A stretch of 64,000 nt of DNA from JBBSEX01 sp038239345 (lineage in GTDB: Bacteria; Acidobacteriota; Terriglobia; Bryobacterales; Bryobacteraceae): positions 297,079 to 361,078 of the forward strand of contig JBBSEX010000004.1 of NCBI GenBank assembly GCA_038239345.1, given 5' to 3'. This document shows positions 43,411 through 52,078 of this stretch, in pieces. How positions within the stretch are numbered: position 1 is the first letter of the stretch; every line of letters begins with the position of its first letter. Under the pieces are notes generated by a model. The model was given only the letters and a program-made list of their open reading frames with translations. It was not told where the DNA came from and searched no databases. The position numbers and the translations under genes were made by a program.

Positions 43411-44625
43411 ATGCGCACAGTACTCGGCGTCGGCGGCGGCATTGCCGCTTATAAGGCGGCGGAGTTGGCACGCGCGCTGATGGAGCGCGGTCATACCGTC
43501 GACGTTGTGATGACTGCCGGCGCTCAGGAATTCATCCGTCCGCTTACGTTTGCCGCGCTGACGGGCCGGAAAGTTATCACCGGCTTATTCGCCGAGGGTA
43601 GCGCCGATGAGACACTGTCCAGCGCCGTCGAGCATATCCGCGTCGCCCAAGACAACCAGTTACTGATCGTCGCCCCAGCCACAGCCGCTCTTCTCGCGCG
43701 CTTCGCCCATGGTCTGGCGGATGATTTTCTCACCACCATGTATCTGGCGTTCACGGGCACGGTGGTGCTAGCTCCGGCGATGAACACGAACATGTGGAAT
43801 CATCCGGCGACGCAGGCTAATTTACGCACGCTGCGCGACCGCGGACACATCATCGTTGAGCCGGCGGAAGGCTTGCTTGCCTGTGGGACCACGGGACCCG
43901 GGCGCCTGGCCGAGCCGGAACAAATCGCCGACGCGGTCAGCGCCCTGTTGCGGGGGCATCGCGATTTGGAAGGCGAGACCATCGTGATCACCGCCGGCCC
44001 CACGCAGGAGCCTCTCGATCCAGTCCGTTATATATCCAATCGATCCAGCGGCAAAATGGGCTACGCACTGGCCACGGTCGCGGCTAAGCGCGGAGCCAAA
44101 GTAACGCTGATCGCCGGCCCTGTTAGCCTGCCTGATCCGCATGGCGTTGCGGTGATCCACGTTAAGACCGCGCGCGACATGCACCAGGCCGTGATGGAGC
44201 ATCTGGAAGAGGCTTCCATCATCGTCAAGTCGGCCGCCGTCGCCGATTACCACCTTTCCAATGTTCCCGATCAAAAGTTGAAGAAGACCGCAACCCGCAT
44301 GTCGCTGGAACTGGATCCGACGCCCGATATTCTGGCCGACGCGGGCCGCCGCAAAGGCGATCGTCTGCTGATTGGATTCGCCGCCGAAACGCAAAATCTA
44401 TTGGAAGAAGCGCGGCGCAAGCTGGCGTCGAAGAACTGCGATATGGTGGTTGCCAATCTGGTGTCACAGGAAGGAATCGGCTTTGAGTCCGAAGAAAACG
44501 AAGTGACCCTGGTGTTGCGCGGCGGCGAGACGATCGCGCTTGAGCGCGCTCCAAAGATGGAGATCGCCAGCCAGATTTTTGACCACGTCATGAAGCTTCG
44601 TCTCTCTCAGTACGCGAACACATGA
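43411..44625 (+). CDS. coaBC: Bifunctional phosphopantothenoylcysteine decarboxylase / phosphopantothenate-cysteine ligase
   Basis: 404 residues. N-terminal CoaC flavoprotein half (about 1-175) with VGGGIAAYKAAELARALMER, the His-containing motif SSAVEHIRVAQ, APAMNTNMWNHPAT and the active-site ACGTTGPGRLAEPE. C-terminal CoaB half (about 185-400) with ITAGPTQEPLDPVRYISNRS, KMGYALATVAAKRGAKVTLI and KLASKNCDMVVANLV. Makes 4-phosphopantetheine from phosphopantothenate for CoA. It overlaps the next gene by four bases. Confidence 0.97.
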   Translation: MRTVLGVGGGIAAYKAAELARALMERGHTVDVVMTAGAQEFIRPLTFAALTGRKVITGLFAEGSADETLSSAVEHIRVAQDNQLLIVAPATAALLARFAHGLADDFLTTMYLAFTGTVVLAPAMNTNMWNHPATQANLRTLRDRGHIIVEPAEGLLACGTTGPGRLAEPEQIADAVSALLRGHRDLEGETIVITAGPTQEPLDPVRYISNRSSGKMGYALATVAAKRGAKVTLIAGPVSLPDPHGVAVIHVKTARDMHQAVMEHLEEASIIVKSAAVADYHLSNVPDQKLKKTATRMSLELDPTPDILADAGRRKGDRLLIGFAAETQNLLEEARRKLASKNCDMVVANLVSQEGIGFESEENEVTLVLRGGETIALERAPKMEIASQIFDHVMKLRLSQYANT

Positions 44626-45338
44626 ACTCCGATCGGCTACGGCAGTATTTAGGTTTTTATCAGGATCTGGGTGTGAAATCCATCTATCGCCGAACGCCCG
44701 CGGCACCTCTGGTTGCCGCTCCTTTATCCGCCGCGCCCGTCGTTCTTCCGTCGATCTTTCCTAGCGGCGACACGCTAACTAAAATCCGCGAAGATATCGG
44801 CGATTGCAAGCGCTGCCGGCTTTGTGAGCAGCGCAAGAAAATCGTCTTTGGTGACGGCGCCGAGAACGCCCGCCTGGTGTTTGTCGGGGAAGGCCCGGGG
44901 GCCGACGAAGATGAATCGGGTATTCCGTTCGTGGGCCGCGCCGGCCAGTTGCTGACGCAGATGATTGAGGGCACGGCGGCGAAGGAAGGCATCGCCGTGA
45001 AGCGTGCCGACGTTTATATCTGCAACGTTGTGAAGTGCCGTCCACCGGAGAATCGCGCGCCGCAACCCGACGAGATGCAAATCTGCGGCCAGTTCCTGTT
45101 TCGGCAGTTGATGACGATTCAACCGAAGGCGATCTGCGCGCTTGGCGGCACGGCTGCGAAGGCCGTTCTGGGAACCAAGGAAGGCGTAACTAAGCTGCGT
45201 GGAAAGTGGCATAAATGGCGCGATATCCCGGTGATGGTGACCTACCATCCTTCGTTCCTGCTGCGCGGTTATAACGCGGCAGGCAAGCGCGAGGCCTGGG
45301 AAGATCTGAAGAAAGTCCTGCATCATGTCTACGACTAA
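44622..45338 (+). CDS. Type-4 uracil-DNA glycosylase (4Fe-4S)
   Basis: 238 residues. The N-terminal 60 residues are a low-similarity tail (FYQDLGVKSIYRRTPAAP). Then the UDG core: GDCKRCRLCEQRKKIVFGDG with iron-sulfur Cys, VFVGEGPGADEDESGIPFVG, the uracil pocket, VYICNVVKCRPPENRAPQPD with two further Cys, ICALGGTAAKAVLG and the catalytic MVTYHPSFLLR. All four Cys ligands look present. Removes uracil from DNA. It sits between coaBC and tmk, overlapping tmk by 14 bases. Confidence 0.93.
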   Translation: MNSDRLRQYLGFYQDLGVKSIYRRTPAAPLVAAPLSAAPVVLPSIFPSGDTLTKIREDIGDCKRCRLCEQRKKIVFGDGAENARLVFVGEGPGADEDESGIPFVGRAGQLLTQMIEGTAAKEGIAVKRADVYICNVVKCRPPENRAPQPDEMQICGQFLFRQLMTIQPKAICALGGTAAKAVLGTKEGVTKLRGKWHKWRDIPVMVTYHPSFLLRGYNAAGKREAWEDLKKVLHHVYD

Positions 45339-45993
45339 GCGGGGCTTGTTTATCACCGTCGAAGGTAATGAGGGCAGCGGGAAATCGACACAGATTAAGA
45401 TCCTGGCGGACCGCCTGCGGAGTGCCGGATATGACCTGCTTTTGAGCGCCGAGCCCGGTGGCACGCGCATCGGTCGGGAGATCCGCCGCATCCTGCTGCA
45501 CAAAGAAAATCCCGAACTGTCGCCCACCGCCGAATTGCTGCTGATGTTCGCCTGCCGGGCGCAGAATGTGGATGAGTGGATCCTTCCGGCACTGGCTGCG
45601 GGAAAGCTGGTTCTATCCGATCGCTTTACAGACTCGACACTGGCTTATCAGGGAGCGGGCCGCGGCTTGGGCAGTGAAGTTGTCCTTGATATCGACCGCA
45701 TCGCCTGCCGCGGACTCGTCCCCGATCTGACTCTATGCTTCATGGTGGATATCGAGACCGGGCTCGCCCGCGCCCATGCCCGCAATCGGCGCTCACAAGA
45801 AGTTGAAACACGGCTGGACGAGGAAGAGACGGCCTTTTACCGCAAGGTCCGTGACGCCTATTATCAACTCGCGAATGACGAACCGGAACGCGTGAAGATC
45901 ATCGAATGTAACCGGCCCATGAGTGAAATCGCCGACGACGCGTGGCGCGAAGTAGAGAATTTTTTAGCTTCGCGTATTGCCCGGTTTGCTTAA
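45325..45993 (+). CDS. tmk: Thymidylate kinase
   Basis: 222 residues. dTMP to dTDP. P-loop FITVEGNEGSGKSTQIKILA, dTMP site SAEPGGTRIGREIRRILLHK, LSPTAELLLMFACRAQNVDE, SDRFTDSTLAYQGAGRGLG and LID region with VETRLDEEETAFYRKVRDAY. It is adjacent to the uracil-DNA glycosylase, so two enzymes affecting uracil in DNA are co-transcribed. It converges with trxC eight bases away. Confidence 0.97.
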   Translation: MSTTKRGLFITVEGNEGSGKSTQIKILADRLRSAGYDLLLSAEPGGTRIGREIRRILLHKENPELSPTAELLLMFACRAQNVDEWILPALAAGKLVLSDRFTDSTLAYQGAGRGLGSEVVLDIDRIACRGLVPDLTLCFMVDIETGLARAHARNRRSQEVETRLDEEETAFYRKVRDAYYQLANDEPERVKIIECNRPMSEIADDAWREVENFLASRIARFA

Positions 45994-46023
45994 CGCGCCG
46001 CTTAACGCGCGCGGCTTAACGCC
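45988..46023. repeat. Three short direct repeats GCTTAACGC at a convergent gene junction
   Basis: GCTTAACGC occurs at 45988, 46000 and 46014. The first copy carries the tmk stop TAA; the second holds the trxC stop (TTA on the plus strand). No T-run or long stem suggests a terminator, though the GC-rich stretch between copies can pair weakly. Confidence 0.55.
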
Positions 46024-46457
46024 GTTTCCAGACGTCGTTTGATTTCGGCCTTGGGCTGCACGCCGACGATACGGTCCACTTCCTTGCCGCCGTCCATCAG
46101 GATGAGAGCGGGAATACCACGAACCTGAAAACGGTCGGCGGTGGCGGGATTTTGATCGACATTCAGCTTGGTGAAGCGAACTTTGCCAGCCATCTCCGCG
46201 GCGAGTTGATCGAGTACCGGGGCGATCATCTTGCACGGGCCGCACCACGGCGCCCACATGTCCACCAATACCGGTATCGTCGACTTCTCTACTTGCGCGG
46301 CGAACGTCGCATCCGTAATATCCAGTGGTTTGGCGGTGGATTGCAAGGGCTTCTTACAACTGCCGCAGATGGGCTGCAGACCTGCTTCAACCTTCTCCCG
46401 CGGCACGCGGTTATCGGCGCCGCACAGATCACAGTGAACGATTAACGATTCCGGCAT
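46002..46457 (-). CDS. trxC: Thioredoxin 2 (zinc-binding N-terminal domain)
   Basis: 151 residues. N-terminal zinc finger with two Cys pairs (HCDLCGADNRVPREKV, ICGSCKKPLQ), then a thioredoxin fold with the active site DMWAPWCGPCKMIAPVLDQL and the cis-Pro RGIPALILMDGGKEV. The zinc domain distinguishes TrxC from TrxA. It is downstream of the ECF sigma factor gene on the same strand, ten bases away, so possibly co-transcribed. Confidence 0.95.
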   Translation of the reverse strand: MPESLIVHCDLCGADNRVPREKVEAGLQPICGSCKKPLQSTAKPLDITDATFAAQVEKSTIPVLVDMWAPWCGPCKMIAPVLDQLAAEMAGKVRFTKLNVDQNPATADRFQVRGIPALILMDGGKEVDRIVGVQPKAEIKRRLETALSRAR

Positions 46458-46466
46458 CCGGTTCCT

Positions 46467-46961
46467 TTAGATAGCCAACTTGCGACGGAGCCAGGCCTGG
46501 GCCAGGCGAATATCATGCCTGACGATATGAACCGATTGCCCCAGCACATCCGCCACTTCCTCGGCTGTCATGCCTCCGAAATAATGCATCTCCACTATTT
46601 TCGCCAGAGCGCTGTCTTCCATCGTCAGAGCATCCAGAGCGCGGTCGAGTTCCAGCAATTGCACTGGTTCAAGCCCGACATTCTCCGCTAGTTCGAGGTT
46701 GGCTCCATCGCGTTTCTTTCGACCGCGAGCTCTGGCGTAATCCACCAATACCTGGCGCATCGCCCGGGAAGCGACGGCCAGGAAATGAGTCCGGTCCGCA
46801 TAACCGCGATCCTCCCCCGCGCATAGCTTGAGGTAAACCTCATGCACCAGAGCGGTGGCTTGCAAGGTATGTTCAGACCGTTCCGCGCGCAGATGCCTAC
46901 CGGCAATACGGCGCAGTTCGTCATATAGGGAAGGCGTCAATTCGTTTAAGGCAGACTGCAT
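46467..46961 (-). CDS. ECF-type sigma factor (acidobacterial ECF/TIGR02999-like)
   Basis: 164 residues from the ATG at 46961 (a TTG one codon upstream is the alternative). Sigma region 2: ELRRIAGRHLRAERSEHTLQ, ALVHEVYLKLCAGEDRGYAD and FLAVASRAMRQVLVDYARAR; region 4: YFGGMTAEEVADVLGQSVHI with the helix-turn-helix VRHDIRLAQAWLRRKL. This ECF subgroup often sits next to a Ser/Thr kinase, as here, and lacks an anti-sigma gene. It is divergent from the kinase at 47153. Confidence 0.93.
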   Translation of the reverse strand: MQSALNELTPSLYDELRRIAGRHLRAERSEHTLQATALVHEVYLKLCAGEDRGYADRTHFLAVASRAMRQVLVDYARARGRKKRDGANLELAENVGLEPVQLLELDRALDALTMEDSALAKIVEMHYFGGMTAEEVADVLGQSVHIVRHDIRLAQAWLRRKLAI

Positions 46962-46979
46962 CAACTGGTCCAGGCTTGT

Positions 46980-46985
46980 ATTATA
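46980..46985 (-). promoter_or_regulatory. TATAAT -10-like element upstream of the ECF sigma gene
   Basis: A perfect TATAAT on the minus strand lies 18 bases before the ATG of the sigma gene. No recognisable -35 sits 16-18 bases further up. If used, the transcript would start about 12 bases before the start codon, giving a very short leader. Confidence 0.4.
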
Positions 46986-47152
46986 GTGCGGCGAAGAGTT
47001 CCAGCGTTTCTTTTGCGAATTTCTCCGCGTACGTCGCTTTCCCTGATAAGAGGCACCCGATGAGAGCCAGAATTGTCATTCTTCTGGCGCTAACGAGAGA
47101 GGGGCCGCCCTTCTCAAGAGAACTGGCACAATCTTTTTAGGATGAAGATTCC

Positions 47153-49807
47153 TTGAACCATCAAGTCCGCGCCCTTTTCATTGAGCTGGTGGATCGTAGT
47201 AACGCCGAGCGCGAGCAAGTTTTTGCCGAACGCCGGATAGCGCCGGAGGTGCGCTTGGAAGTAGAGTCGTTACTCAGCTTCGACCACAAAGATGCCGATT
47301 CACTGGCGGACTGCGTGGCCGAGACCGCCGCCGACGTGCTGGATGTGGACGACAACGGCGAACCAGCTTCCTGCGGCCCGTATCGGCTGATGCGCTTGCT
47401 GGGAACTGGTGGCATGGGCTCAGTCTATCTGGGTGAGCGGACCGATGGAGAAATTCAGCAGCGAGTAGCCGTGAAGCTGCTTCATGCGGGGAACCGCAGG
47501 CCGGGCTGGGAAGATCGTTTCCTCAAAGAACGCCAGCTACTGGCCTCCCTCAACCATCCCGCAATCGCTCGCGTTATCGATGCGGGCCATACCGACCATG
47601 GGATGCCGTATCTGGTGATGGAGTATGTCGATGGTGTGCCGATCGACGTCTTCGCCGAGACAATCGAATTGCGTGAGCGGCTGGCGCTCTTCTTGCTGGT
47701 ATGCGATGCGGTATCGAACGCCCACCGCAATTTGATTATTCATCGCGATTTGAAACCTTCTAATATTCTGGTGGACGCAGCCGGGCAACCAAAGCTGCTC
47801 GATTTCGGTATCGCAAAACTAGTGGACGATACCGCCGAGCCGACGCAAACGCTGGAACGGCTGTTGACTCCAAACTATGCCAGCCCGGAGCAATTGCGCG
47901 GCGACCACCAAACCACGTCCACCGATGTTTATTCGTTGGGCGCGGTTCTCTACAAGATGCTTACGGGACGGTCTCCCCATGAGTCCGATACCGGCCAATC
48001 CCGATCGATGCAAGTAATTGCCGGTATTCAGCAGATTACGTCGCCCAGCAGTTTGAACCCCCACCTTCCCAGCGATATCGATTATGTTCTGCGCAAGGCG
48101 CTGCGCAACGAACCGGAGGCGCGGTATGCTTCCGTCGATGCATTCGCGGGGGACATTGCGGCATTCCTGGATTCGCGTCCAGTGGAAGCGCGGTCCGGCG
48201 ATACCTGGTACCGCACGCGCAAATTTCTGCGGCGTTATCGGGTGACGGTGGCGGCGGCGGCGATCGCGATCGTTGGTTTGTCGATTGGAGTGTATACAGC
48301 GAACCATCAGCGCACCATTGCCCAGCGCCGGTTCCAGCAGGTCAGACAACTGGCGAACAAGATCCTGGCGCTGGATAAAATGATCGGCGTTCTACCGGGC
48401 GGGACGGCAGCCCGGAATGAAATTGTGGCGATCTCAAAGGAATATCTGGAAGCGCTGGGAACAGAGGCTCGCCTGGATCAAGACCTTGCGTTGGATGTCG
48501 GCGAGGCGTATTCCTTGCTGGCTCGGTCGCAGGGCGTCCCGACCGGGGCGAATCTTGGCCAGTATGCGCAGGCCGAACAAAGTTTACGCAAGGCCGAATC
48601 GCTGGTGGATCCCATTCTTGCCGCGAATCCCTTAAACAGGAAAGCGCTGATGACTTCGGCGCGCGTGAGCCATGACCGGATGATCCTGGCCGAGACCGAT
48701 CACCGCGACGAACAGGCCCGGACGCTAGCGCGCAAAACGGTTGCCAGAATCGATACCCTGCTCGGATTGCCGAATCCGTCGCTCGAGGAACTGGAAGCGA
48801 GCACGCTCTTTGTTTACAATATCGCTCTCGCTCATAAAAACATGCATCTTCTGGACGATGCCTTGCGTTACGCACGCCGCTCGCTGGAAATCACAAGACG
48901 GTTGCCTGCGGATAGACAACGGCTTGATGTGACATTGAGCATGGTCGCCGATACTTTACGGCTTTCGGGGGATTTGGATGGAGCGCTCGCGGCCACCAGG
49001 GAGGCAATGGCCAATCTGAACAGTGTGGCTCCCCGCACCGAACTGGCGCGGCGGAGTTCCCTGTTCTCCGTTCTGACACATGAAGGGGAGATCTTCGGCG
49101 CTTTGGATGGAATCAATCTGGATCGCGCGGCGGAAGCGGTTTCGCCTCTACAGCGAGCGTTCGATTCGAATGAAGAATGGGCGCGCAAGGATCCTATGGA
49201 CGCGTCGAGCCGCATATTGGTTGCCTCCGCGGGCAGAATACTGGGCGGCGTCTTGACGCAGACCGATCCACGGCGGGCACTAGCTGTATACGATCAAGGT
49301 CTGCTTCGTCTGCGCGAAATCGAGAACAACGTGAAAGCCCGCCGCGAAGAGGTGACCCTGCTGGCGGGTTCCTCCTACGCATTGCGCGGCTTGCATCGCA
49401 GTACCGATTCTAAAAAGCGAATCGATCATGCATTCCGGCTGTTGAGCGAGACCAAGAACTATCCAACCGATCGCATCGTGCCGGGCAGTGAGGCGGATCA
49501 GGCGTTGACTGCCTTAGCCGACTATTATGCCGAGACCGGTGAGCCGCGCAAGGCATTAGATGTCTACCAGGATCTGGCAAGTAAGATTCTGGCGTCGAAG
49601 CCCGATGTCCGAACCGATTTACGGCATGCAATGCGCCTGTCCCGGCTTTACGAAGCGCAGGCGGCTTTGCTGCGGCGTGAAGGCGATCCGGATGGCGCTA
49701 AAACACTCGCGGCAAATCGTCTGGACATCTGGCGGCAATGGGATACGCGCTTACCCGCCAACGGTTTTATCCATCGCCAGCTTACGATGGCAATCGCCGG
49801 GAGGTGA
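47153..49807 (+). CDS. Transmembrane Ser/Thr protein kinase with helical-repeat (TPR-like) C-terminal region
   Basis: 884 residues. N-terminal helical segment (1-70), kinase domain about 77-345: glycine loop GTGGMGSVY (84-92), catalytic Lys at 108 (VAVKLL), HRDLKPSNIL (197-206), DFGIAK (217-222), TPNYASPEQLRG activation end. One membrane helix follows near 363-385 (YRVTVAAAAIAIVGLSIGVY). The rest (about 390-880) is helical with TPR-like repeats, facing outside. It starts with a TTG at 47153 about ten bases after AGGA. It is divergent from an ECF sigma gene, a pairing common in Acidobacteriota and Planctomycetes, so the kinase may control the sigma factor by phosphorylation, which remains inference. 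Confidence 0.94.
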   Translation: MNHQVRALFIELVDRSNAEREQVFAERRIAPEVRLEVESLLSFDHKDADSLADCVAETAADVLDVDDNGEPASCGPYRLMRLLGTGGMGSVYLGERTDGEIQQRVAVKLLHAGNRRPGWEDRFLKERQLLASLNHPAIARVIDAGHTDHGMPYLVMEYVDGVPIDVFAETIELRERLALFLLVCDAVSNAHRNLIIHRDLKPSNILVDAAGQPKLLDFGIAKLVDDTAEPTQTLERLLTPNYASPEQLRGDHQTTSTDVYSLGAVLYKMLTGRSPHESDTGQSRSMQVIAGIQQITSPSSLNPHLPSDIDYVLRKALRNEPEARYASVDAFAGDIAAFLDSRPVEARSGDTWYRTRKFLRRYRVTVAAAAIAIVGLSIGVYTANHQRTIAQRRFQQVRQLANKILALDKMIGVLPGGTAARNEIVAISKEYLEALGTEARLDQDLALDVGEAYSLLARSQGVPTGANLGQYAQAEQSLRKAESLVDPILAANPLNRKALMTSARVSHDRMILAETDHRDEQARTLARKTVARIDTLLGLPNPSLEELEASTLFVYNIALAHKNMHLLDDALRYARRSLEITRRLPADRQRLDVTLSMVADTLRLSGDLDGALAATREAMANLNSVAPRTELARRSSLFSVLTHEGEIFGALDGINLDRAAEAVSPLQRAFDSNEEWARKDPMDASSRILVASAGRILGGVLTQTDPRRALAVYDQGLLRLREIENNVKARREEVTLLAGSSYALRGLHRSTDSKKRIDHAFRLLSETKNYPTDRIVPGSEADQALTALADYYAETGEPRKALDVYQDLASKILASKPDVRTDLRHAMRLSRLYEAQAALLRREGDPDGAKTLAANRLDIWRQWDTRLPANGFIHRQLTMAIAGR

Positions 49808-50227
49808 TCAGATCAGCTTCATGACAATTGCCCGGCGTTGATAATCCAGAAAGGGCGAGGTGTTCACGGCGGTATCCAGATTGGCTTTGAGAATCTGGCC
49901 CTGGGCGGAGATCATTACACCGGCGAGGTAAAACGTCAGCCAGACGATTCCAGCACCAACGATACAGATAAAAAGCAGCACCACGACATCGAAGGAGTGC
50001 GACCTATAGCCGTAACCGCCGCCAAGCAGACCACCGCGCATCGCTCGTTCCCCTTGCGCCACCAGAAATCCGCCGCCGACAATCACGGCGAAGATTATAC
50101 CGAGGACTTTACAGAATCCTCCCAGGCCGGTGATGATGCTGGCGACGCGATAACCGTCCTTGTAGCGGCCCATTACTTTATCGGGGTCGATCGGCGGAAG
50201 TTGCTGCTGGGGCATTTGTGGATTCAT
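49808..50227 (-). CDS. Membrane protein of unknown function (two helices)
   Basis: 139 residues from the ATG at 50227 (MNPQMPQQQLPPIDPDKVMG); the longer frame has no hydrophobic lead and is rejected. A Pro/Gln-rich N-terminus precedes two membrane segments (VLGIIFAVIVGGGFLVAQGE and FDVVVLLFICIVGAGIVWLT) and the conserved-looking end GQILKANLDTAVNTSPFLDY. No family recognised. Convergent with the kinase gene, sharing the boundary exactly. Confidence 0.72.
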   Translation of the reverse strand: MNPQMPQQQLPPIDPDKVMGRYKDGYRVASIITGLGGFCKVLGIIFAVIVGGGFLVAQGERAMRGGLLGGGYGYRSHSFDVVVLLFICIVGAGIVWLTFYLAGVMISAQGQILKANLDTAVNTSPFLDYQRRAIVMKLI

Positions 50228-50359
50228 ATACAGGCAGGTAGTATTCACTATTTTGCGATCCACGCGCAAGAGAAAAAACTGGCTTTTTAGCGAATGATTA
50301 TTAAAGATGTCGCGCTCTCGCGGGCACCAGTGGGAGTTGCCCATTCGCGCGCCAACACT

Positions 50360-51394
50360 TCAGCGCGATCTCTCCATCGCGGCGGGACTTCGCGCGGTTT
50401 GCGCGGCGATAAACGATTCAATGCGCCGCACGACTTCGCCCTTTTGATCGTCGGCTGCCACCGAAATCAGCGCGCAGTCGGATGAAATCCTCATCAGAAC
50501 CTTGCGGTTGTCGACATCGAACATGTGCTCGATTTTGTTGCTGGAAAATCGCTTCAACTCGGAACGCACGGTATCGAGGGATGTGTCGCGGGACAATAGC
50601 GCAACAAACGAAGGACCGCGCCAGCGAAAGAGCCGGTCGCCTGGCTTCATATACTTCGCAAGATGCTGGCTGAAGCGGATTAGCATCTGATCGCCAACTT
50701 TGAAGCCGTAGCGGCTATTGATCAGGTCTAACCGTTCCAAAAAGAAGACAGCCGGGTAAATGCCGGCGCTCCCGCCGAGCGAATCTATCGCCGTTTCCGC
50801 CTCCCGCGCCGAAGGAAGTCCCGTTGCCTGATCCAGTTGCCCGGTGCCGTCGGCCATAGATATCTGCCTTAACCGGGCATGGCCAGCTTCCTCCCGATAA
50901 ACCTCATTCTCCCGCTCATGACGCGTTGATTCTTCCTGAATCATGGAAACCGTAAGCTTCAGTTCCGCGCGAATCTCGCGGATATCGTCGAGCAGTGTCA
51001 CCGCCATCAGTCGCTGTTCGATGGCTCGAAGACCTTGCGCGGTTTGGCCGGAACTTTTACTAACTTGCACCAACGTTGTCGCCAGACAGTCCACCATCCG
51101 CTGCAGCTCGCGCCGTTGTTCAGACGCATATTCTTCGGTCTTCTTTGCGAACAACTGGAGAGTCTGGATAACCTGGCTTGTCGTTAGCAGCCATTGTTCG
51201 GGATCGGCGGCCAATTCCAAATTTGAACCGAGCCCCCGCAGCGCGGATTGAAATTCTCGCCGGGAAGCGGCGTCGATGTCGATCGCATTGAGTGCCAGCC
51301 CTTCAATCAGCAAGAGTAGCGCCCGGAGCGGAGTCCCGCTTCGATCGCTTTTCGTTTTGTTACTGATGATAGATAAGATCGACAACTTCCGCAC
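50360..51394 (-). CDS. GGDEF-domain protein with degenerate active site
   Basis: 344 residues. N-terminal segment of about 70 residues, then a coiled-coil/helical domain (FAKKTEEYASEQRRELQRMV) up to about 200, then a GGDEF fold (about 200-330). The substrate loop reads DRLFRWRGPSFVALL, where the GGDEF signature should be; only the Phe remains, so diguanylate cyclase activity is unlikely and a c-di-GMP/effector or protein-binding role is more likely. The longest frame starts at GTG 51394; a TTG at 51385 has AGGAG at a good eight-base distance and is an equal candidate. Both sides are gapped, so it is monocistronic. Confidence 0.82.
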   Translation of the reverse strand: MRKLSILSIISNKTKSDRSGTPLRALLLLIEGLALNAIDIDAASRREFQSALRGLGSNLELAADPEQWLLTTSQVIQTLQLFAKKTEEYASEQRRELQRMVDCLATTLVQVSKSSGQTAQGLRAIEQRLMAVTLLDDIREIRAELKLTVSMIQEESTRHERENEVYREEAGHARLRQISMADGTGQLDQATGLPSAREAETAIDSLGGSAGIYPAVFFLERLDLINSRYGFKVGDQMLIRFSQHLAKYMKPGDRLFRWRGPSFVALLSRDTSLDTVRSELKRFSSNKIEHMFDVDNRKVLMRISSDCALISVAADDQKGEVVRRIESFIAAQTARSPAAMERSR

Positions 51395-51597
51395 TCCTCG
51401 CGACCGTGGCTCGAACGGAAAACCGATTGCCGTTTCGAGATCGTCCCGTCAATTTGACTTATCGGCACGAAAGCGAGGGTTTTGAAGGAAATTGTATTTC
51501 GGAAACTGGAGATCGAGCGGGCCGGCGGACGGGACCAGAAGGCGTGCGGTCGAATTTGCCTTGCCTTCTGGAAGGGATCTGGGCGACAAGGCCAGAG
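51395..51597. other. Intergenic gap between the GGDEF and DUF2141 genes, nothing recognised
   Basis: 203 bases on the 3' side of the DUF2141 gene and the 5' side of the GGDEF gene, both minus strand. It holds no ORF with protein-like composition, no strong terminator and no confident promoter. TTGACG occurs near 51450 on the minus strand but without a fitting -10. Confidence 0.3.
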
Positions 51598-51996
51598 TTA
51601 ATAATGAAGAGGGATTTCAATTACTTGAGCGGATCCGTTTATCTGGACTTTCGCGTCGTCAAAGGAAGTTCCGCTGTTCGATCCGGATGTGCCGAACCCT
51701 TCTTTTGCCGCGTCGAGCTTGCCGTTGCGGTTTTCATCGTGGATCGCCGCAATGGCATAGGTTCCTGAGGCTAGGTTGCCGAATACGGCAGTGGCGCTTC
51801 CACCGCTGATCGGCGCGCTGACAGATCGCAAGCCATGTTTAGCATCGCGCAGGAAGCCGCCTTTGTCCTGATAAACAGAGATCAGCACAGTACCTTTTTC
51901 GCTGCGAAGATTCGTTACTTTGATAACCAGTTCGCCCTTGCCATCAGCGAAAGCACCAATCGCGGCAAGCAGCAGTACACTCAACATCTTTGTCAT
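51598..51996 (-). CDS. DUF2141-family secreted protein
   Basis: 132 residues. Signal peptide MTKMLSVLLLAAIGAFADGK, then GELVIKVTNLRSEKGTVLIS, GTYAIAAIHDENRNGKLDAA and EGFGTSGSNSGTSFDDAKVQ, the DUF2141 signature with HDENxNGxLD, a possible Ca-binding loop like EF-hand. Periplasmic or surface role, unknown. It has a strong promoter and a possible operator upstream. Confidence 0.9.
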   Translation of the reverse strand: MTKMLSVLLLAAIGAFADGKGELVIKVTNLRSEKGTVLISVYQDKGGFLRDAKHGLRSVSAPISGGSATAVFGNLASGTYAIAAIHDENRNGKLDAAKEGFGTSGSNSGTSFDDAKVQINGSAQVIEIPLHY

Positions 51997-52063
51997 AGGA
52001 TACAGTCTCTTTTCGGTTGTGCTGACGGTTTACCGCGCACATTGACTAAACACCACATCTTTG

Positions 52064-52078
52064 CTTAACGCTGTTAAG
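52064..52078 (-). promoter_or_regulatory. Inverted repeat CTTAAC-GCT-GTTAAG overlapping the DUF2141 promoter
   Basis: A 6-bp perfect palindrome with a three-base centre that covers the end of the -10 and the likely transcription start (near 52070) of DUF2141. Such a position is typical for a repressor site; the regulator is unknown. Confidence 0.6.
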
